In this document: positions 49,302 to 61,900 of the stretch, one piece after another
How positions within the stretch are numbered: position 1 is the stretch's first letter
Layout of the letters: every line of letters starts with the position of its first letter
NCBI GenBank assembly: GCA_035236585.1
Contig: CP141136.1
Span: forward strand, 31,270,949-31,334,948
DNA from: Warburgia ugandensis
Lineage: Eukaryota; Streptophyta; Magnoliopsida; Canellales; Canellaceae
DNA length: 64,000 bases
Direction: 5' to 3'
Program-made: the position numbers and the translations under genes
Notes under the pieces: model-generated
Told to the model about the DNA's origin: nothing
What the model saw: only the letters and a program-made list of their open reading frames with translations
Databases searched by the model: none

Positions 49302-49501
49302 CATGTAGGAAAAGAAAAGGAATGATACGATAGAATATACAGAGGGTATGGTAGAGATGAACGAAATGAGATGGGGGAGAATATTCTCGATTTTGCTTTG
49401 TCATGTAGGAAAAGAAAAGGAATGATACGATAGAATATACGAAGGGTATGGTATAGGTGAACGAAATGAGATGGGGAAGAATATCCTCGATTTTGCTTTG
49501 T
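49302..49501 (+). repeat. 100-bp tandem duplication inside the LINE endonuclease region
   Basis: The segment starting CATGTAGGAAAAGAAAAGGA at 49302 is repeated at 49402 with exactly 100-bp spacing and a few substitutions; the second copy then continues into the normal LINE sequence (CATATAACCTAGCCATTGC). The LINE at 25549 has only one copy. Confidence 0.93.
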
Positions 49502-49735
49502 CATATAACCTAGCCATTGCAAATACACTCTTTAAGAAGAGGGATGAGCACTTAATAACCTTTAAAAGTGGACTTCATAAAAGCCAAATAAACTTCTTTC
49601 TATTTAGGAATACTGAACGATCAATGGGTAAGGATTGTAAGGTGATACCCGGTGAGAGTTTAACCTTACAATATAGATTAATGGTTATGGATATCTATAT
49701 CAAAAGATGGAGGAAAAGAAATGAACTTAATAGGT

Positions 49736-51800
49736 AAACAATGTGGAAGAGATATGATTTCTAAAAATCTCAAATTTCATGATTTCAACGTCAATTGATT
49801 AAACTCATATTTGAAGTCTTATTTTCATGGTTGAATCTAGTATATCTATACCGTGACTTAAATGAAGCAAAAAATCTTCAAGAAAAGGCAAAAAGGACAA
49901 AAATGAAAATGAAAATAATGAAATTTAGTTACTAGTTCCCACTATATCAATGTCTTTTAGTCATGGTATCACATTCTCCATTTAGACAATATGATCATAA
50001 GCTTGCAGTTTTTATATCTCGTGATGGTTTTTTCTTTTTCTTTTTTACATCACAATGGTGTCAAAGACAATATTTTCAGTGGGTTCAACATAACAAGCAT
50101 GTTACCCCAGTATCAAGCACAAGTTCTAAGTGGTTCCTAAATTTGAATTCTCATGCTGAAATTAAGTTCCACAGAGTGAACTCATTCATCACATAATTTG
50201 CCAAAAATGGCCCAGCCTGGTGTCATTGCTGTCAGGGCAAGGTGGTAATATACTCCAAGTCTTCACACCATTCCAAGGCTGCCCGTGCAACAAATTAAAT
50301 GCTGTGGCAGTATGTCATGTCATATATATGCTTCACCTTGTTGAAATGGTATTGGACCTTTTGGCAAAACTTTGGTCTTTCAGCCAACTTGTGTAGCAAC
50401 ATATCACTTTTCCTACAAAGTGATGTGGCTCCAATGATAGCCCGTATTGCCATAGTCAGCAAAGAAGATGCACAATATGAAAGGGAACAAACTCAGATTA
50501 TTAATCATTTATCCTGGGTTTAAACACCTAAAGAACCTGCCTGAAATCCTGTGGAGGATTAGAACTTCTCAATTTTATGGGGCTATAAAGTTATTCTGAA
50601 ACTGGAACCTCATGACTATGGGTTTGCATAATGTAGTTTGTCAATATGTTTGTTTACAGAATAATAGAACTGGTCGGAATTCATTTTCATTTGAAACACT
50701 TAACATCTGCATTACGAATCATTGCTTTTGTGATTATTTTGTGACCTAATGGTCCCAACTTTTTGTGCTCCAAGAACAATTATTTCCAATGACCATAGAA
50801 AGTAAGGGCAGCAGTTGGGACCATTACCTTGCAAAATAATCACAACGGCCACAAATAGTCCAACAGTTGTCATGGGGTTGTTTCACAAGATCATGTTGAC
50901 CCTACTAGAGGTTCTATTCCTTGTTTCATTTGGCTTCCCAAATACCCCCAATCTTACATCTGTACTGATTTGGAACATGGCCTGCTCCTTGTAGCGTTGG
51001 ATTATGACATTCAAATGGTAAGGAATGTTGCATCACAATTATTCACTTACATTTTGAGCCATTTAGTCATGCCATTCTCTACTGTCTTTTCATGCTGTAA
51101 TACATAGGGCATTTGCTTCAGGAAGCCTGATTAGGTTTTAGAACATTGAAGCATCTTTACTACAAGAGCAGTACCAATCCCATTATGAAGATAGGAAAGG
51201 TATAAAATGGTCACGAAAGACAAAGGCTGCCACAGCAGCTATGAGAAAACAATAAACAACATCTTTAGATAATAGAAAGCGATGATCCACAAGATGATAC
51301 TCTCCCACCCTCTGTGTAAGGAGTTCGGGTTTGTAGACACCTCATGGACATTCAGGGTAGTGAATTCATCTCTGATCTATAGTGGTTGAGCCTCAGGTTA
51401 TACTTTAATAACAACACTGCCTGATTAGGCGGTTAGACCTGCCCAGTACCACTCTCACTAATCTTGCAGCTCCTGCTATACCCACATCCTTCAATTGTCG
51501 TAAAAGTTGGTGAAACAAGCTCAATAAGATACTTCCTTAACACTGTTCTAAAATATCCATCTCAGGCCATGAAATTCCTTCTATTTGAACAAATTCCGGG
51601 TTCTAATTCCATAGAATTCCATTCAACTAGTCTACTTCTGGTGGCAAGGCAAAAGATATATGGGTGGGTATTCACGCAAAAAATCCAAGTGAAAACGATA
51701 AGGATCCTGTTCTTATGTCATCAGGTAAGCATTCAATTTTCAGCAGTGGGCACTTTTATTAGCTATAAACTTATAGGATGAAAGCTGAATTCGGTTAATG
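49736..51800. other. Unassigned sequence
   Basis: No gene recognised. It looks less repetitive than the flanks. A plausible splice donor CATCAG|GTAAGC occurs on the plus strand at about 51724, after a 260-base open stretch, but no protein similarity supports an exon. Confidence 0.3.
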
Positions 51801-52380
51801 AAGTGCACAACCGCGCCAATTGACCAAGCAGAAAACAAATGAACGTCCAATTTAGTGAAAGAATCTACGACATGTCAGAAACCCCGAAGCTCCATGACTT
51901 AGGTATGCAGAAAACAAGCTCAAATCTTCCAAACTCGGTCAAAATTCAACCCATCAGCAAGCAAATCAAATCAAAAATCAAATGTTCAAAACACCCACTT
52001 GCCAGAATCAACGAAACGACACCAGAAAAAAACGAAAAAACCAAGAAACCCCAGAAAAATTAGAACTTTCTACGGAAAATTCAAAATTCAAGCAAACCCA
52101 GTTACAGGAACCACTGATGCAAGATTAATTCCTCACCTCCTCATTGGGCGGCCGATTATCGATCTACCACCTCGGGAACTCGTTGCGCGGGTCAAACAAG
52201 CAATGAGCAAGGGAGCCTCAAAACTAATGGAGAGAAACAAAATATCAGAAGGTTCGGGAGACATTCCACAAGGAGAATCAGGAAACTTTCAGGGGAGATT
52301 CATCCCCTCCCCGTGAATAGAAAAACAGACAGAAATTGGATAAGAAGAAGAAGATGAAATTAAGGAGGTTTTGATTTGCT
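51801..52380. other. Possible low-copy or gene-edge segment
   Basis: The base composition changes here to a more balanced, purine-rich pattern, with a 105-codon plus-strand frame (51999-52316) containing RPIIDLPPRELVARVKQAMS. On the minus strand a strong donor GAGGAG|GTGAGG lies at about 52137-52142. No family is recognised. It may be a short exon or UTR of an unknown gene, or chance. Confidence 0.3.
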
Positions 52381-53434
52381 TTTTTCATTTAAAGAATTCG
52401 GTCGACGACACGTTCACGGATCGGGTGTGATTCCTAAGGTGATATTAAAGCACTTTTAGATTTAAGGATACCAAGCGTGAAAATACACAACCATAGTGCA
52501 GTTCCATCCTAACCCTAGGGTGAAATTTAGCTACACTTATTTAACTTAAAAACACCAATTCTATTAACTTATTCAAAGCATAAAACTAATTAATATCCTA
52601 AGCAACACTAATGCTAACTAATATGAGCAAAAACAAAAATTACTAATAATATAAAACTAAAGTTATAGTTATCTAAAGCAAGAACAATTAACAACTAACA
52701 AGTAATAAAATAAAAGGCAACTCTTATTCATCTAAAATTCAAAAGATTACAAGAAGTTGAATACAATAATTCAACACAAGTAAAAATGAAAAGAAACTAA
52801 ACTTTCCTATGGAATGGAAGAGATATCACCAACTTTTCCGCCGTGTCAACCAATGAGATCACAGTGGAACCTTACTCCAAATTGTGCTACTACCTTTGTT
52901 CAAACAACCAATCAGTATCTTATACTTGTTGTGTCACTCAACATAGCAGACATCATCCTACAGCCATTAAACCAAAGAAATCAATCACTCAATCACCATC
53001 CCATTTAAGGGTTTCCACAAGACGAGAGATGGATGTGGACTTGTTTATGTGTGTAAGGCTTAGCAAGATGGGAAGAAATGATGATGAGGCATTGTCGTAA
53101 ACAAAAAGAGATGAAGGAATAAGGATGTGTGGATCAAGAGGATTGGTGGCACAGGACATGTGTTAGATGTGTTAGGTTTGAGAAAGATGGTAGAGATGGG
53201 ATGAGTACTATGTGTGTGAGAGAAAGGAGATATGCCAAGATGGAAGGTAAGAGGGAGTGGGAGCAATGGTATGGGCATTGAAGTGGAAGTGAGAGATAGT
53301 AGGATATGGAGTTGTGCGTGAATGGCAAGAGGGGGATGGTGAGAAATTTATAGGGTCTAGAAGGAAAAAGTTGCCCTAATTAGAGAGACTACAAAAAAGG
53401 TGAAGAGAATCAAACAACGACCATTGATAGCTCA
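52381..53434. other. Unassigned repetitive-looking sequence
   Basis: AT-rich, then G/A-rich on the plus strand (53000-53340). The phrase CCTAACCCTAGGGTGAAATT at 52510 is of a kind often seen in retroelement leaders or LTRs. No coding motif. Confidence 0.3.
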
Positions 53435-53954
53435 TATTAGAACAAGAGTCATGCTGATCGAAGGCGACACTTGGAGTTTGAGGTAAGGGATCACATGTTC
53501 TTAAATGCTCAACCAAGACCAGGAGTGACACACTTTGGCAAGAGTGAGAAGTTATCTCCTAGATTTAATAGACTATTTGAGATTCTGGAATAGGTTGGAG
53601 AAATTGCTTATTGTTTGACCTTGCCTCCACAGTTATCTCAAAATCATGATGTTTTTCATGTGTCGGTGTTGCAAAAGTATGAGCTAGACCCTTCTCATGT
53701 TCTTAACTAGACAGATCTTGTCATCCAAGAGGATGCTTTATATGAGAAGAAGTCAACACAGGTGGTTGACAGAAGAGAACATGTCTTGCATAGAAAAGTA
53801 ATACCACTTGTAAAAGTTGTATGGCAACATTATGGGGTAGAAGAAGCCACATTGGAGCTAGAGTCTAAAATCTAGATAAAATACCCAGAATTATTTTGAG
53901 GACTCAGGTATCTATTTAAATTTTGAGAATAAAATTTCTTTAAGGGGAAAGTGT
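53435..53954 (+). pseudogene. Tekay/Del-like chromovirus integrase tail with chromodomain and polypurine tract
   Basis: The plus strand reads KSHADRRRHLEFEVRDHMFL, then GVTHFGKSEKLSPRFNRLFE, a stop, then GEIAYCLTLPPQLSQNHDVF and HVSVLQKYELDPSHVLN, a stop, then TDLVIQEDALYEKK, VVDRREHVLHRKVIPLVKV, and VWQHYGVEEATLELES with KYPELF. This is the end of a Tekay/Del-type chromovirus integrase and chromodomain (family pattern LSPRYIGPFEILERVG, VFHVSMLRKY, EEATWE). At least three stops. TTTAAGGGGAAAG just before 53955 is the polypurine tract. Confidence 0.9.
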
Positions 53955-56039
53955 TGTTACATCCATGTCCTAAAATTAGATTAAAGACGAATTAACTTGT
54001 TAATCTTCTCAAATTAGGTGAAACAAGCCAACCAAGGCAAGATTGAGCAGGTGGGCCCCACATGAGTATAGTCGTAAATTGAATGCAATTTTGGGAAAAT
54101 TTTGAACCCTCAAAACTTATTCAATTGTGTATCTTGTTAAGGATTAAATGACTTGAAATTTCATTTTAGATTCATACCAAATTTCAAGGAATTTTGCTTT
54201 AAAATGAAGATTTTATCATAAATTAAGTAATTATAAAATAAAATAAAAAAAATAACTTCAAAATTAAAATTTGATGATGAAAGGTGGATTATCTGATTTT
54301 GCTTGATGACAGCTTTCCAACGACACTAAGAACGTATAAAACAAAGACTGGGACCCAAAAATCCAAAAGTTTTACAAAAGAAAAAGGGGGCCCAAATTTA
54401 TAAAGACACCCCTATCTTGACTACTCTAGCCCGGTGAATTAAGAAGCGAGTTGACACATGGGAGTCAGACTCGCCACATGGACTTAGCTCTCTCCCTCCA
54501 CGTGTTGATAATGGAAAACAAGGGAAAAAGGCCATCACTTGATGGCTTCTCCTCACCCCATTTCTCCTTCTTCCCCGACTACAGTGATTGAACTTTGTCA
54601 TTAACCCATTCCCCAGTATCTCTATCTCTCCAATCCTCTCTTCTTCTAGGTTTTGTTTCTCTCTATCTATGCTTCACGTGTTGACGACACTAGCAGCGAC
54701 CTCCCCTCCCAATTGAAGCAAATCAACCGATGATAGGTAAGTTTCCCTTCCTTTTCTTCTTTTCTTTACTCTTCTTCTTCCTCTTTTTCCCTCCCAGTTG
54801 TTCCCAACCACCATTCATTGTTATTGTCACCATTTTCTAGTGACAAGAACGATGAAATTGACAATGGAAGCCAACTATTGAAAAACACAATTGATAAAAC
54901 GACGTCTAATCAATGACTGGAGCTGTTCATTGTGTTTCTTAAGTGATTACTAGTAAAACCCATTTGGTTTCATGAAGATCCATCAAATAATGATGACAAA
55001 AAGTAAAAGAAACAGTAGTTAGGATTTTTAAAAATCTTGATAAAATTCTACCAAAATTTTAGGTCATTCTAAGCATTCCCATATAAAAATTTATATAAAT
55101 GGGTATTGCTTGTGTCACCAGCAACAACTGAAATCTAATCACCTTCTCCAACAATGGTGACCTTTTCCGACAAACCCCTAAAAATTGAAAAAATGAAAAT
55201 CTTATGATTTGGACAAATCACAACTTGATCTTTTCATTTGTAAAGATGGATCATCAATTAGGAATCAATTGATCTTTGAATTTTTTTATCAAAAACTTAG
55301 TAGTGTATAGGAAAAAAATTAAGATCTTAGTATTTGACCGTTAAAAGCACAATAGAAAGATAGATATGTATGGAATGTGACTTTAATTGCACATCAATAA
55401 TGAATTGTGATAGAAATAATGTACCAATTATGGACTAGTTAATGCATAGTCTAATTTGACCATCCAAAACTCAATCGATGACAATCGAGTGTTAGGAAAG
55501 GTGATTAGACCATGGATTATGGTTAAAATCATCAAATCAAGTTACCTTTAATAATGTGAATTGAAACCTTTAGAGGCAAGCACGTTGATCTAGACCGTCG
55601 ATTAGAGGCTCATGGTACTGGTCTAAGTGGATAGTGACCAAATCAGTATCCTGGTCGTCAATGTAGATATCAGAGAATAGACCAATGACATTATGAGTAC
55701 AGATCTTGAAGTAATTATAGTAATTTGCATAGAATTCTAAATTGTACTTAGAACTTGTATTCTCAATCCAAGTTTGAATACGATTTGAACAGTATCAATA
55801 ATTGATTTGTGAGTTGTACGTAGAACTCAAGTAAGAATACTAAACCCTTCTTTATCTTTAAATTCTTATTTATTTGTCCACTTTGTAATTAACACTATGG
55901 ATGCGTAGAACATATAGATTATCATATTGACATAATGGATAATATGAATTGCAATTGCTTGTTGAAATCATTGTGTGATATTTTGATTAGTCATGCTTAC
56001 TGTTATGATGATGTTAATTATGATAAATGTGTCAATCCC
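53955..56039 (+). mobile_element. Start of the Tekay/Del-like 3' LTR
   Basis: Begins TGTTACATCC right after the polypurine tract of the pol fragment, which defines the LTR start and orientation. Noncoding; includes a phrase TTCCAACGACACTAAGAACG at 54313 similar to one at 62286 in the LTR starting at 62165. It runs into the minisatellite at about 56040. Its far end is not identified, probably because of the nested insertions further right. Confidence 0.65.
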
Positions 56040-56251
56040 AAGATAGTAAGCCCTGAGGGCTGCTTGGTAAACCATGATGATGACTTCCAAGATAGTAAAC
56101 CCTAACGGAAAGGGTTACCTAGTTGATTGCACCTAAGGTGAAGCCGCCCAAGATGGTAAATCTTGAGGAATGGATTTTCAATTATTGATCCTCCCAAGAT
56201 GATAAACCCTAAGGAAAAAGGCTGCTTGGTTCTTTGGTATCACGGTGGAGC
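56040..56251 (+). repeat. Degenerate minisatellite, part 1 (CCAAGATGGTAAACC motif)
   Basis: Repeats of CCAAGATAGTAA/CCAAGATGGTAAA followed by CCTGAGG or CTTGAGG and GGCTGCTTGG, spaced about 45-60 bp. Interrupted at 56252 by an LTR. Parts 2 and 3 are at 58928-59099 and 61481-61900. Confidence 0.8.
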
Positions 56252-58927
56252 TATGACAACCCAGGTTTTTTTCTAATACTTTTTAAATACAAGAGACATT
56301 GACATAACAAGCTCGATCTCTAATAAAAATCATTTTTAAAGATTAAAACAATAGCGAAAGAATCATTTCTTTTAAATTCACTTTGAAAAACCTCAAGTGT
56401 CATTTTTCTTTTCTCAAAACAAGGATTCTCGATAAAATGAGCTCTCATTTCTATAGAAAATCTAGCAAAGTTTTCTCTATTTTTTAGACATATGACATTT
56501 AACGCATGCCATTACGAAGTACCTGATAAACATTCATTAACAATTTTAAAACATAATTGGAGACTCTGTCTCCTTTTCATACATCTAACAAAATAAAAAC
56601 TAATTAATTAGACAAAATACACCTAGAACCACCACAGCACAACCCAGTCACATAAGTTATCAAAACACCCATAATTACAAACAATGGAGTCTCTTTCTCA
56701 TTTCTGATACAATAACTTCAAATCAAAAACCAATTCTTACTTGTCTTAGTCAAAAACTTCCATTGGCGCACTTCTGTCAATAAACTACTCCTATTACTTA
56801 GGAACCCTTTGCTCTGAGATATTGTAAACAAGTACAATCTCTCAGTAAGGTTGTGCTTGTTTAGGTAGAATAAGATGCAATTTTATATAAACAAAATCAT
56901 GATATTTCTATCTAGATCAATTTGTCCATGCTGAATCATGCAAATTACAATTCAGTTATCATTTAACTTGAAATAGTTCAACATTTAGCAAAATCATGAA
57001 TTCTTGCCACAATTGAAGAAATACCGATGCATAAGTACTAAACACACATTCTTTGAAATGCAAAGTATGAAACCACATCTCAAACTCACAAGTCATTTTC
57101 ATTTCTTAATACCAGTCTTCGCTCCTATGAGCCATTTCACATTACTTAATGCCAACACGTTGTTGTGTGTATTAGAGTGCATAACAGACAATATTGTCAC
57201 CTTTGGCACAGTGGGTCAAACTCAAAGTCACAACTCAAGGTTTTTGTTCTTAAGAGACCAGCAGCTTGTCCAACCATCTTAGTCCACCCACAGTATGGTG
57301 ACCCCTTAGAATGCATTGTGACTGTAAGAATTCCTTGAATTCTTATAACTAGCTTAGCTCAAACTCCCCATACTATGTGGGACTAAACTCTTAGGAGCTG
57401 GTAGCTTGTCCAGCCCGAAAGCCCACCCACATTATGACAATCCCATGGCCTGCCCACATCATGATGACTCCCTTCGCTCTTACGAGCCATTTCACAATTT
57501 TCTAGTATCAATTTTATATTTTCTCACATGGTTCACAATAATACATAGCTTATGCATGAACAGTTTAATTATGATTCAATTTCAGCATGCACATCCATCT
57601 TATCTTTCGTATAAACTAAAAAGACTTGTTTCAATGGTTGAAATTTATGTACAAATGCATATATAGCAAAAAATTTAGTAATCTTAATTCCACCTACATC
57701 AAATGGAGATCTTCTAGTTCACTAATGCAAATACTTTACTTAGTTCGTGTGCGCACTCCCAATTAGTCACACCTCTGTAACAATACAAACACACATTCAC
57801 ATATACAATTCTAGGCTTTCTCTTAGTGTTTCCAGTATGAAAGCTTCCTCTAAGTTAGTCCCTGGCACTAATCGTCACAAGGTGAAGTGACAGAGCTTAT
57901 TACTATACTAGGGGTGTTTCATTAGCTATTAGTTGATAGATAATTGAATGATCAATGATTACTGGAAAACTAAGTAATTGAATGATCAATGGTTAATTGA
58001 ATCATCAATGGCCTAGATCATCCAATCTATTTCACTTCAAATTCATGTAATTCATGTCGTCCTATCATTTTAAGGATGGAAAACTGTTGTCAGTCACTGT
58101 TTACACAGTAATGATAAGACAACCCAGATTGTCCGATCTGTTTTCTAGCATAGATCACCAAAACAAGGTTAGGTTTGCAAAGAACTCAACTCGATAGCGA
58201 TTAAAATCTCCAATCATCACCAAAGAAGAAGCATTATGTTTAAATTTTTTGACAACTATTCATGTGCACGACTCCCCCCCATCGATCGTGTGTCGTTCTT
58301 CCTCAGATAATAGTGGAACCAAGGGGGTTTTACTCCCATTGTGGTGAGCTAATTGAACATTCGGATTTGAGATCAGAACCGCCATTGTTGCCGACGAGCT
58401 CTGTCTCTTTGATAAACCAAAAACCCCATATATGTTCTTCTCTGGCGTGTAGATCCTCCTCTCCCTTCTCATTTTATCCTTTTCCCTCTTCTTCTTCTCC
58501 TTTCTTCTTCCTCCTCTTTCTTTCCCTCTCCCCTTCTTCGGGTTTCTGGTCTGTCGATTTTGGGAAGAAACAGACCCGACGTTGTGTCTGGTTCCCTTAA
58601 GTGAGGGGGTGGGGGTGCCGGTATCAAATCTACCCCCTTCTATTTAGGCTTTTCTCTTTTTCTTTTTAAACTCATTTTTACAAAAATGCTCGTAATCTTT
58701 AAATTCTCATACATTCTCCATTCGAACTTCGATTTTAGCAAACTTGTTGTCATTCGAATCATTTTTTTGAGTACTATCCAATTATGGAGATCTCAATATC
58801 AATTAAATATATCAAGTCTTTCACTTATAAAATTCTAAAATATGAAATTTAATATGTTCTTTTCATCCCAATTTAGTATTTTTCAAAATTAAATCAAATT
58901 TAAATTTAAATTTTTTGGGATGCTACA
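56252..58927 (-). mobile_element. Nested LTR copy 1 of the Tekay-like family
   Basis: Termini TATGACAACC (TG mutated to TA) and GGGATGCTACA, 2676 bp, with GGAGC before and AGAGC after (4 of 5 matching). Very similar to 59100-61480 along its length, for example TAGTCCACCCACA at about 57275 versus TAGCCCACCCACA at 60126, and CTTCTCTGGC-type phrases near the right end. It has an extra stretch at about 57950-58280 relative to copy 2. Confidence 0.8.
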
Positions 58928-59099
58928 AGAGCCTCCTAAGATGGTAAACCTTGAGGGAAAGGGCTACCTAGTTGATTGCACCTAAGGTGAAGCTGCCAAA
59001 ATGGTAAATCTTGAGGAATGGATTGTTGATTATTGAGCCTCCCAAGATGGTAAACCCTGAGAAAAAGGGTTGCTTGGTTATTTGGTATCACGGTGGAGC
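58928..59099 (+). repeat. Degenerate minisatellite, part 2
   Basis: Matches 56088-56251 almost base for base (TACCTAGTTGATTGCACCTA then AAGGTGAAGC … GGTATCACGGTGGAGC), so this piece plus the adjacent LTR is a tandem duplicate. Confidence 0.85.
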
Positions 59100-61480
59100 T
59101 GTGACAACCTGGATTTTTTACTAATACTTTTTAAATACAAGATACATTGACATAACAAGCTTGATCTCTAATAAAAGTCATTTTTAAAGATTAAACAACA
59201 ATGAAAGAATCATTTCTTTTAAATTCACTTAGAAAAACCTCGAGTGTCATTTTTCTTTTCTCAAAACAAGGATTCTCGGTGAAATGAGCACTCATTTCTA
59301 CCAAAAATCTAGCTGAGTTTACTCTATTTTTCAGACATATGACATTTAACTCATGTAATTGCGAAGTACCTGATAAACATTCATTAACAATTTTAAAACA
59401 TAGCTGGAGACTCTATCTCCTTTTTGTACATTTAACAAAATAAAAACAAAATACTCAAACAAAATATACCCAGAACCTCCATAGCACAACCCAGTCACAT
59501 AAGTTATCAAAACTCCCATAATTACATACAATGCAGTCTCTTTCTCATTTGTGATATGATAACTTCAAGTCAAAAATCAATTCTTACCTGTCCTAGTTAA
59601 AAACTTCCATTGACGCACTTCTGTCAATAAACTACTCATATTGCTTAGGAACCCTTTGCTCTGAGATATTATAAACAAGTACAATCTCTAAGTAAGCTTG
59701 CGCTTGTTTGAGTAGAATAAGATGCAATTTTATATAAACAAAAATCATGATATTTCTATATAGATCAATTTGTCCATGCTGAATCATGCAAATTACAATT
59801 CAGTTATCATTTAATATGAAATAGTTCAACATTTAGCAAAATCATGAATTCTTGCCACAATTGAGGAAATACCGATACAGCAGTACTAAAACACATTCTT
59901 TGAAATGCAAAGTATGAAATCACATGTCAAACTCACAAGTCATTTTCATTTCTTGATACTAGTCTTCGCTCCTATGAGCAATTTCACATTACCTAATAAC
60001 AACACGTTGTTATGGGTATCATAGTTCATAGCAGACAATATTGTCCTCTTTGGCGCAATGGGTCAAACCCAAAGTCACACCTCAAGGTTTTTGTTCCTAA
60101 GAGACTAGTAGCTTGTCCAACCATCCTAGCCCACCCACATTATGACGACCCCTCATAACGCATTGTGATTGTAAGAATTCTCTAAATTCTTATAACTAGC
60201 TTACCTCAAACTCCCTAGACTATGTGGGACTAAACTCTTAGGAGCCAGTAGCTTGTCCAGCCACCCACATTATGACAATCCCATGGCCTGCCCACATCAT
60301 GATGACTCCCTTTGCTCTTACAAGCCATTTCACAATTTTCTAGTATTAGTTTTATAATTTCTCACATGGTTCACAATAATACATAGCTTATGCAGGAACA
60401 GTTTAATCATGATTCAATTTCAGCATGGACATTCATCTTATCTTTCGTATAAACTGAAAAGGCTTATTTCAATGCTCAAAATTTATGAACAAATGCATAT
60501 ATAGCGAAAATCTTAGCAATCTTAATTCCTCTTAAATCAAATGGAGATCTTCTAGTTCACTGATGCGAATACTTTATTCAGTTCGCGTGTGTACTCCTAA
60601 TCAGTCACACTTCTATAACAATACAAACACATTCAAATATACAATTCTAGGATTTCTCTTAGCTTTTCCAGTATGAAAGCTTCCTCTAAGTTAGTCCTTG
60701 GCCGTAGTCGCACAAGGCAAAGTGACAAAGCTTATTACTATACTAGGGGCGTTTCATTAGCTATTGGTTGATAGTTAATTGAATGATCAATGGTTACTGG
60801 AATTTCAATCCACACCATTGGTCCTAGATTGGCTATCCACCATTCTTCTTAAGTGACTATAAGTTACTTTCACTGTTCAATGGCCTTATCTTAAAATTTT
60901 CAAAGTATCTTAACTTAATAAAGATCAAGGTACACAATGGTGGCATCTGATCACCAATCAGAAATGGCCAAGTCCTTATTAGCCAACGAGCCCTGTCTCT
61001 CCGGTAAACCGAAAACCCCAGATATGTTCTTCTCCAGCATGCAGATCCTCCTCTCCTTCTTCTCCCTCATCTTCTTCTCCTTTCTTCTTCCTCCTGGGTT
61101 TCTAGTTTGTAGGGTTTGGGAAGAAATAGACCCAACGTTGTGTTAGGTTCCCTTAAGTGAAGGGGGGGGGGGGCTGCTAGTATCAAATCTGCCCCCCTTC
61201 TGTTTAAGCTTTTCTTTTTAACTCATTTTTACAAAAATGCCCTTAAATTTTAAATTCTCATATCTTCTCCATTCAAACTTTGATTTCAGTAAACTTGTTG
61301 TCATTCGAATCATTTTTTGAGTACTATCCAATTATGGAGATCTCAATACTTAATTAAATATCTATCACGACTTTCACTTATAAAATTCTAAAATATGAAA
61401 TTTAATATGTTCTTTTCATCTCAATTTAATATTTTCCAAAATTCAATCAAACTGGAATTTAAAATTTTTGGGATGCTACA
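59100..61480 (-). mobile_element. Nested LTR copy 2 of the Tekay-like family
   Basis: Termini TGTGACAACC and GGGATGCTACA, 2381 bp, flanked by GGAGC and AGAGC exactly as copy 1. Shared flanks and internal similarity to 56252-58927 indicate duplication of one insertion rather than two independent insertions. A G-run of nine lies near 61163-61173. Confidence 0.8.
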
Positions 61481-61900
61481 AGAGCCTCCCAAGATGGTAA
61501 ATCCTGAGGGATGAGCTGTCAGGTATTGAGGCTCCCAAGATGGTAAACCCTAAGAGAAAGGGCTGCCTAACCTTTTGGGATCATGGTGGAGCTGCCCAAG
61601 ATAGTAAATCATGAGGAATGAGCTATTAGACATTGATTCTCCTAAGATGGTAAACCTTAAGGGAAAAGACTGCCTGGTTGATTATGACTATGGCAGAGTC
61701 ACCCAAGATGGTAAATCCTAGGGGAACCTGACATTAGAGCCACCTAAGATGGTGAACCTAGAGGGAAAGGGCTACTTAGTTCTTTAGAATCATGGTGGAG
61801 CTGCCCAAGATGGTAAATCCTTATAGTCTGGTTGCCTTTATGTATGATACTCACAGTGGGTCATCCAAGATAGTAAGCCTTGAGAGAGATGACTACTTGA
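61481..61900 (+). repeat. Degenerate minisatellite, part 3
   Basis: At least eight units of CCAAGATGGTAAA(C/T)CC…GAGG with GGCTGCCT and ATCATGGTGGAGCTG words, period about 45-60 bp, all on the same strand. Units are diverged, so the array is old. Confidence 0.85.

Larger units (their letters stand above)
48313..49735 (+). mobile_element. RTE-type LINE, inverted 5' part (5' UTR and endonuclease) of the same copy
   Basis: Starts CCGCTAATGCCAGTCCCAAG, the LINE 5' end, holds the ~70-bp hairpin units (48646-48806), and encodes MKRRRVNIACIQETKWKRAK, GVGIIMDKELK and INVISAYPPQVG (48909-49244), the apurinic-like endonuclease N-terminus with the catalytic Glu in QETKW. It ends at sequence equal to about 26643 of the other LINE. 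It lies head to head with the 3' part at 48312, as twin priming produces; only about 30 bp of LINE sequence is missing between the parts. Confidence 0.9.

Noticed and set aside
48788..49528. A 246-codon minus-strand frame
   Set aside because: Antisense of the LINE 5' part; the plus strand carries the endonuclease motifs CIQETKW and VISAYPPQVG.
51464..51781. Plus-strand exon ending at a CATCAG|GTAAGC donor
   Set aside because: The translation has no family similarity and no matching acceptor with coding sequence was found.
61481..61900. CRISPR-like array
   Set aside because: Units are diverged, spacers are not unique, and the context is a plant retroelement LTR.
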